A DNA stretch of 64,000 nucleotides. It comes from Ophiura sarsii. Lineage: Eukaryota; Echinodermata; Ophiuroidea; Amphilepidida; Ophiuridae. The notes beneath the pieces are model-generated. The model ran no database searches and was not told the DNA's origin. It was given only the letters and a program-made list of their open reading frames with translations. Below, in pieces: positions 59,128 to 64,000 of the stretch. A program made the translations under genes and the position numbers. The stretch's first letter is position 1, and each line of letters starts with the position of its first letter. The stretch covers positions 42,263,319-42,327,318 of the forward strand of contig CM069457.1 in NCBI GenBank assembly GCA_035610835.1, given 5' to 3'.

Positions 59128-61110
59128 AATAAGTAGCAAAAGTGCTCAGGTCAAAACTTGATTTAGTGTCCACCATGCATCCTTCTCTGAACATGCTGAA
59201 TTTGCCATACTATAGGCCTAGTGATTTTGAGGCAACGATTAAGATTTACGAGTTGATATTTTATGCTCTAATCCAGTTATGAAGTTGTAGATTACCGATT
59301 ATAATGAACCGATATTTAAGAAGTTCACATTAATTTAAATTTTAAATTTTATTGTGCCTGAAGAAACCCCGATTCCGAACTAAACTGCTCACCAAAAGTT
59401 AGGAAGCTTTTTTTAACAAGTATATTTTTATTATTTATTACCCTCTTGTATTATGTTGCATATCAATGGAAAGCTGAAGTGGTTTTATTTAAATGATACC
59501 AAATGTGCAATGATGACATGTTGCTGGACTTGGCCACATTAATGAGAATGAGACAAAGTCACAAATCAAATGTGCCAAAATTAGCAATTTTGTTTTACTG
59601 TGAAAACCAATGGCACGGGCTCTCTCCAAATCTTTTAAACGCGGCATATTGAAACTGCAAAACGTTTACCGTGTCTCATAACAATTTACAAGTTATAGGC
59701 CTAAACCTTTCATCACTTACCTGCATGACCTTCCACCTGGAGTCATTGTTAACCCAGTCTTGCAAATACCTAAACAATGGTTTTCTAAAGAGATGAGGGT
59801 TAACTTGTGTCTTGTGCTCACTGGTGCAAATCTTTGTGTAAACCATTCATGGTTCTCAAGCATGACCGGGTTGATAATTGATCATTACCTATTGACTGTT
59901 TAGCACAGATAAATGGTAATTTTGGCACAATTGATTTGTGACTTTGCTTTATTCTCATTCATGTGGCCAAGTCCAGCAACATGTGATCATTGCAAATGTG
60001 GTATAATTTTAAAGAGGAACACTTCAGCTTTCTATTGATATATAACACATACAAAGAGGGTAATTAAAAATAAAAATATACTTGATTAAAACAAGTTTCC
60101 TAACTTTTTGTGAGCAGTTTATTATGTATTTAATATTAACGCAAAACGCCGAGGATAAAAATACCAATGTAATTGAAGAAAAGACGGAACTGATCTGTAC
60201 CAATTGGAAGGGCAGTTGTAAATCAATACATGTGAAGTAAAGTAGAATTGAGTTCTAGTACTGGTTGACCTTAACACTTGTCACATTACTGCCGCTAAAT
60301 TTAATAAAAGCTATAAATAATGAACTTCACAGGTTATAGATTACTGTCGACATTTGTCCGGTCAGATGTTCGCCTCTATGGTATTTGTGATGTACAATCT
60401 AAGGAAGCAGTATTAACATCAGTTGTCAACTTGAGAATAACAGGTAGGTTTGACTTGTGCACTGTACATTGATCAATGGCCCTTTCCCGTTTATGACTAA
60501 ACAACCTTTTTAGCCATGTGTCATCACAGGTTCTCAAGAATAAATTCCCTTCAACTTTGGTGAACAAAATGTTTTGATCAGATAACCGGAAATACCAATT
60601 TAGTTGAGTTGGAGTATGACTATACATGTACTTTGGCCATGTCTACAAAATTTGGGACCTAGAAATATACTCAGTGGTGAGGGGTTGCAATGGATTTGGA
60701 TACCCCAGCGTGAAAAAGGTTAAGGAGATAAAATATGTCATTACAAAACAACGTTCTATAAAGAGTTATAGGTTTATTTGTGAAGTGAAGTATAGTTTGT
60801 GTGATTTTGTTGAACATAAAATTGATAACCCTTTTAAAGATTAATTTAGAAAACTTCCGCCTAGAATATCAGAGATTAGATGGATTGGTTTGTTATAGTT
60901 AACATTATTTATTCATGATAAAGGTAACACGTTTACATAAGCTAAATAGGGAAACGATAGTTGGAATGTTATACATTCGAACTAAATTTGGGCTGAGTTA
61001 TATAGCATAAATAACATTCACTTTATTGAACGAACAACTTGGGAAAATCAAATGGTTTGCAAGAAGTTCGTGGCTTAGTTATACCGTGTACAGAAATGGG
61101 TTGATATATG
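59128..61110 (+). repeat. Tandem duplication, unit A (carries an insertion)
   Basis: Unit A and unit B (61316-62600) are close direct copies. Shared stretches include AAACTTGATTT, GATTTACGAGTTGATATTTT, ACCGATTATAATGAACCGAT, GTCGACATTTGTCCGGTCAG and GCAAGAAGTTCGTGGCTTAG. Unit A contains the 737-bp element at 59383-60119, which unit B lacks. Confidence 0.85.
59383..60119. mobile_element. Tc1/mariner-like non-autonomous element, long TIRs
   Basis: The ends AACTGCTCACCAAAAGTTAG and CTAACTTTTTGTGAGCAGTT begin TIRs of more than 200 bp. The arms share AAGCTGAAGTG, GGCCA and TTTGTGACTTTG. TA lies on both sides (59381-59382 and 60120-60121). No transposase frame. The tandem paralog has an unoccupied TA at 61580-61581. 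Confidence 0.9.
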
Positions 61111-61133
61111 GATGTATAATATATTGTGTGCTA

Positions 61134-61311
61134 CAGTTAAATAGGTTGGTGTACTCTGTCATTATTCCAAACGCAGACAAGCCCAGCAGCAGTTGGAAGA
61201 GGTCCAGTGTTCTGCTGAGGTCCGTCTAGAAACTTCGTATAGGTCGTTACCCTATCCTACGACGAGCTTTTGCGGCCATTGTCATACATCGTTTGTTTTC
61301 GAGCATTGCGT
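61134..61311 (+). repeat. Inverted repeat arm, left of unit B
   Basis: About 175 bp nearly identical to the reverse complement of 62830-63008, including GCCCAGCAGCAGTTGG and GTCCGTCTAGAAACTTCG. The matching open frames in both arms are the same frame seen twice and are shifted relative to the more distant paralog at 50785-51000. Confidence 0.85.
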
Positions 61312-61315
61312 ATGT

Positions 61316-62600
61316 TGCCTAATAACTAACGTGTACGTGTCCAAAGTAGCAAAAATGCTCTGGTCAAAACTTGATTTGGTGTCCACCGTGTGTCCTTCTG
61401 TGAACATGCTGAATTTGCCATATACAATTATAGTGATTTTGAGGCATCGATTAAGATTTACGAGTTGATATTTTATGCTGTGAAGTTGTATATTACCGAT
61501 TATAATGAACCGATGTTTAAGATGTTCATATTACGATTTTGAATTTTATTGTGTCTGAAAACACCGAGTTATTCCGAACTATTATGTATTTTAATAATAT
61601 CAACGGAAATGCCGAGGATAAAAATACCAATGTAATTGAAGACAAGACGGAACCGCTCTGTACCAATTGGAAGGGCATCAGTAAATCAATACATGTGAAG
61701 TAAAGTAGAATTGAGTTCTAGTAGTGGTTGAAAATTGAGTTCTAGTGGTTGAGAATTGAGTTCTAGTAGTGGTTGACCTTAACACTTGTCACATTACTGC
61801 CGCTAAATTTAATAAAAGCTATAAATAATGAACTTCACAGGTTATAGATTACTGTCGACATTTGTCCGGTCAGATGTTCGCCTCTATCATATTTGTGATG
61901 TACACTCTAAGGAAGCAGTGTTAACATCAGTTGTCAACTTGAGAATAACAGGTAGGTTTGACTTGTGCACTGTACATTGATCAATGGCCCTTTCCTGTTT
62001 ATGACTAAACAACCTTTTTAGCCATGTGTCATCACAGGTTCTCAAGAATAAATTCCCTTCAACTTTGGTGAACAAAATGTTTTGATCAGATAACCGGAAA
62101 TACCAATTTAGTTGAGTTGGAGTATGACTATACTTTGGTCATGTCTACAAAATTTGGGATCTAGAAATATACTTAGTGGTGAGGGGTTGCAATGGATTTG
62201 GATACCCCAGCGTGGAAAAGGTTAAGGAGATAAAGATGTCATTACAAAACAACGTTCTATAAAGAGTTATAGGTTTATTTGTGAAGTGAAGTTTAGTTTG
62301 CGTGATTTTATTAAAATACAATTGATAACCCTTTTAAAGATTAATTTTGAAAACTTCCGCCTGGGCTCTAGAATATCAGATATAAGATGGATTGGTTCGC
62401 TATAGTTAACTTTATTTATTCATGATTAAGGTAACACGTTTATATACGCTAAATATGGAAACGACACTCGTACATTCGAGCCAAATTTGGGTTGAGTTAT
62501 ATAGCATAAATATCTTTCACTTTATTGAACAACTTGGGAAAATCAAATAGTTTGCAAGAAGTTCGTGGCTTAGTTATGGGTTGATATATGCATGTATAAA
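61316..62600 (+). repeat. Tandem duplication, unit B
   Basis: Close copy of unit A without the Tc1-like insertion. It starts with a 25-bp piece of block P (ACGTGTACGTGTCC) joined directly to AAAGTAGCAAAAATGCTC, so about 490 bp present in block P/unit A are missing at this junction. A short internal triplication of GAATTGAGTTCTAGT lies at 61709-61770. Confidence 0.85.
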
Positions 62601-62829
62601 GTTTAATATAAAACATGAACAGGATCAATGCAACTTAAAGCAATCCAAGTACTATACGCCATTTTGAAAGACAAATGGTAGAACCATAATTGTATCGACC
62701 TTGAGATCAAACAACAACCTCTTGCCGATGTAATCGGCCTTATTTGTAGAACAAATGCAGAGCATGAACTTTGCAGTTCTGCTATGAACTCTTAATAGCC
62801 ATTGAAAGCCATAACAATGTAATAGAATA

Positions 62830-63220
62830 CGTACGCAATGCTCGAAGACAAACGATGTATGACAATGGCCGCAAAAGCTCGTCGTAGGATAGGGTAACGA
62901 CCTATACGAAGTTTCTAGACGGACCTCAGCAGAACACTGGACCTCTTCCAACTGCTGCTGGGCTTGTCTGCGCTTGAAATAATGACAGGGTACACCAACC
63001 TATTTAACTGGAGCACACTCTTTGTTTAAAACTGAACGGGAAAGGGTAATGTCCTCACAAATTCTATTAAAAGCAGAGAATCTGAAACATGCACATGCAT
63101 ATTATATCGCAAAATAATGTGTTGTGCACAAAGAGGTTTATGAAATTAGAACAATGCAATGCGTGAAGCCCCCGTAAATTCGAGCAATGAACTCGTATAT
63201 TGGATGGTAGTATTCTAATA
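62830..63220 (-). repeat. Segmental duplication block Q, copy 2, with inverted arm
   Basis: 62830-63008 is the inverted partner of 61134-61311, and the whole matches 50785-51300. The match to 50.8 kb is diverged, while the match to 61.1 kb is almost exact, so the local inversion is much younger. Confidence 0.75.
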
Positions 63221-63221
63221 G

Positions 63222-64000
63222 CGGTATTTTAACATGAGTGCATGCAAGTAATGCAATCTTGCCAAAGTATCTAATTAGTCTAAAAACGTTAGACAAACAG
63301 AGCTGTCGCGTTCAAGAGGGCACTTAGAGATCCTCAAGGGGATGACGCCCTCAATGTTTTCAGAAGTGGGATGTTTCATATTAGTATACGTAATACTACT
63401 ACTACCTGATATAGAGCTTTATAATTTGCAATAGTTCATGTTAAATGTATTTAATGTATTTAATGGTTTGTTTAATTTCGATGTAGATCATATCAAAATT
63501 GTCAAAATTCGTATAAATGGCCACAGATGTATAAACCAAAGGTGTTTCATATTGACCATGAATAACATTGAAGACCACTCGTGAATTGTTATCTGAAGCA
63601 AATTCATGACCTTCCTGATTTATTTGCCCGGTTTAATTGCTGGTGATCTTTAATCAAACTACAAAATAGTGAAAAGCAGTAAGAGGCCTGCAGATATATG
63701 TTAAGAAAATGTATTTTATTTTAATGTTTACTATTTACTGAGAGGATTTCTACGTAACCTATTTAAACAAAGTCAAGATGTTTAATTTAATTTAATTTAG
63801 AAATATCACGGATCTCTTAATGCCCATTTAAGTGCTACACTCTCTAGCTTTTACGTTTGTCTCTTCATGCCACCAAACACTGAGCTAATGCTTTGCATCT
63901 GAGTACGGATATTGAGGAGTTTAAAAGAACGTTTTGAAATGGCTCTGAAGAGTCGTCTGTGACTGTTCGTGTTCAAACCCCGCTGACTGTAGAAGTGATT
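63222..64000. other. No gene recognised
   Basis: AT-rich sequence. GTTCAAACCCCGC near 63971 resembles a B box, but the window ends before a SINE could be judged. Confidence 0.35.

Noticed and set aside
60376..62075. Similar minus-strand frames in tandem units A and B
   Set aside because: Their similarity follows from the recent duplication. Copies C and D have frame-shifting indels in the same stretch.
61193..62951. Matching open frames at 61193-61468 and 62652-62951, as if a duplicated gene
   Set aside because: They are the two arms of a recent inverted repeat; the older paralog at 50.8 kb has a stop in the corresponding frame.

Overview
The window reads as AT-rich, gene-poor nuclear DNA of an invertebrate metazoan, probably marine. 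It has no operons, ribosome binding sites or long open frames. It holds decayed non-LTR retroelement frames, tRNA-derived SINE-like pieces, many non-autonomous DNA transposons with intact terminal inverted repeats (TIRs), and a single credible spliced exon. The combination would suit a hemichordate, cephalochordate or echinoderm, but nothing seen here fixes the phylum. Almost all short open frames are chance frames inside repeats.

1-20 kb: a nested pair of TIR elements (471-972 with 676-930 inside), a foldback at 1121-1440, a direct repeat with a perfect hairpin (1543-1884), a broken reverse transcriptase (2904-3416), a hAT-type element with a perfect 8-bp target duplication (4602-5073), a perfect 30-bp-stem hairpin (7305-7380), an old tandem duplication (7940-9185), five elements with TTA/TAA target sites across the window (11.5, 13.8, 19.0, 19.4 and 49.5 kb), a retroelement C-terminal frame split by another hAT-type element (15281-15986), and a SINE with an 11-bp target duplication (19751-20056).

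20-41 kb: copies of a TTAA-flanked repeat family, a piggyBac-like MITE (23867-24081), tandem duplications, one candidate host exon on the minus strand (37135-37297), and a 1-kb island of palindromes at 39975-41013 with two perfect 75-bp inverted arms.

41-64 kb: a diverged collinear duplication. Blocks near 41.7-51.3 kb recur in the same order at 57.8-63.2 kb. They include a strongly conserved TATA-containing core and a roughly 1-kb unit that appears four times. Within the first copy lies the most unusual item of the window, a chain of short hairpins at 44218-44735 whose stems vary with compensating changes while the loop stays constant.

No set of genes working together can be described. The biology visible here is repeat insertion, nesting and local duplication, with several insertions supported by unoccupied paralogous sites in the same window.
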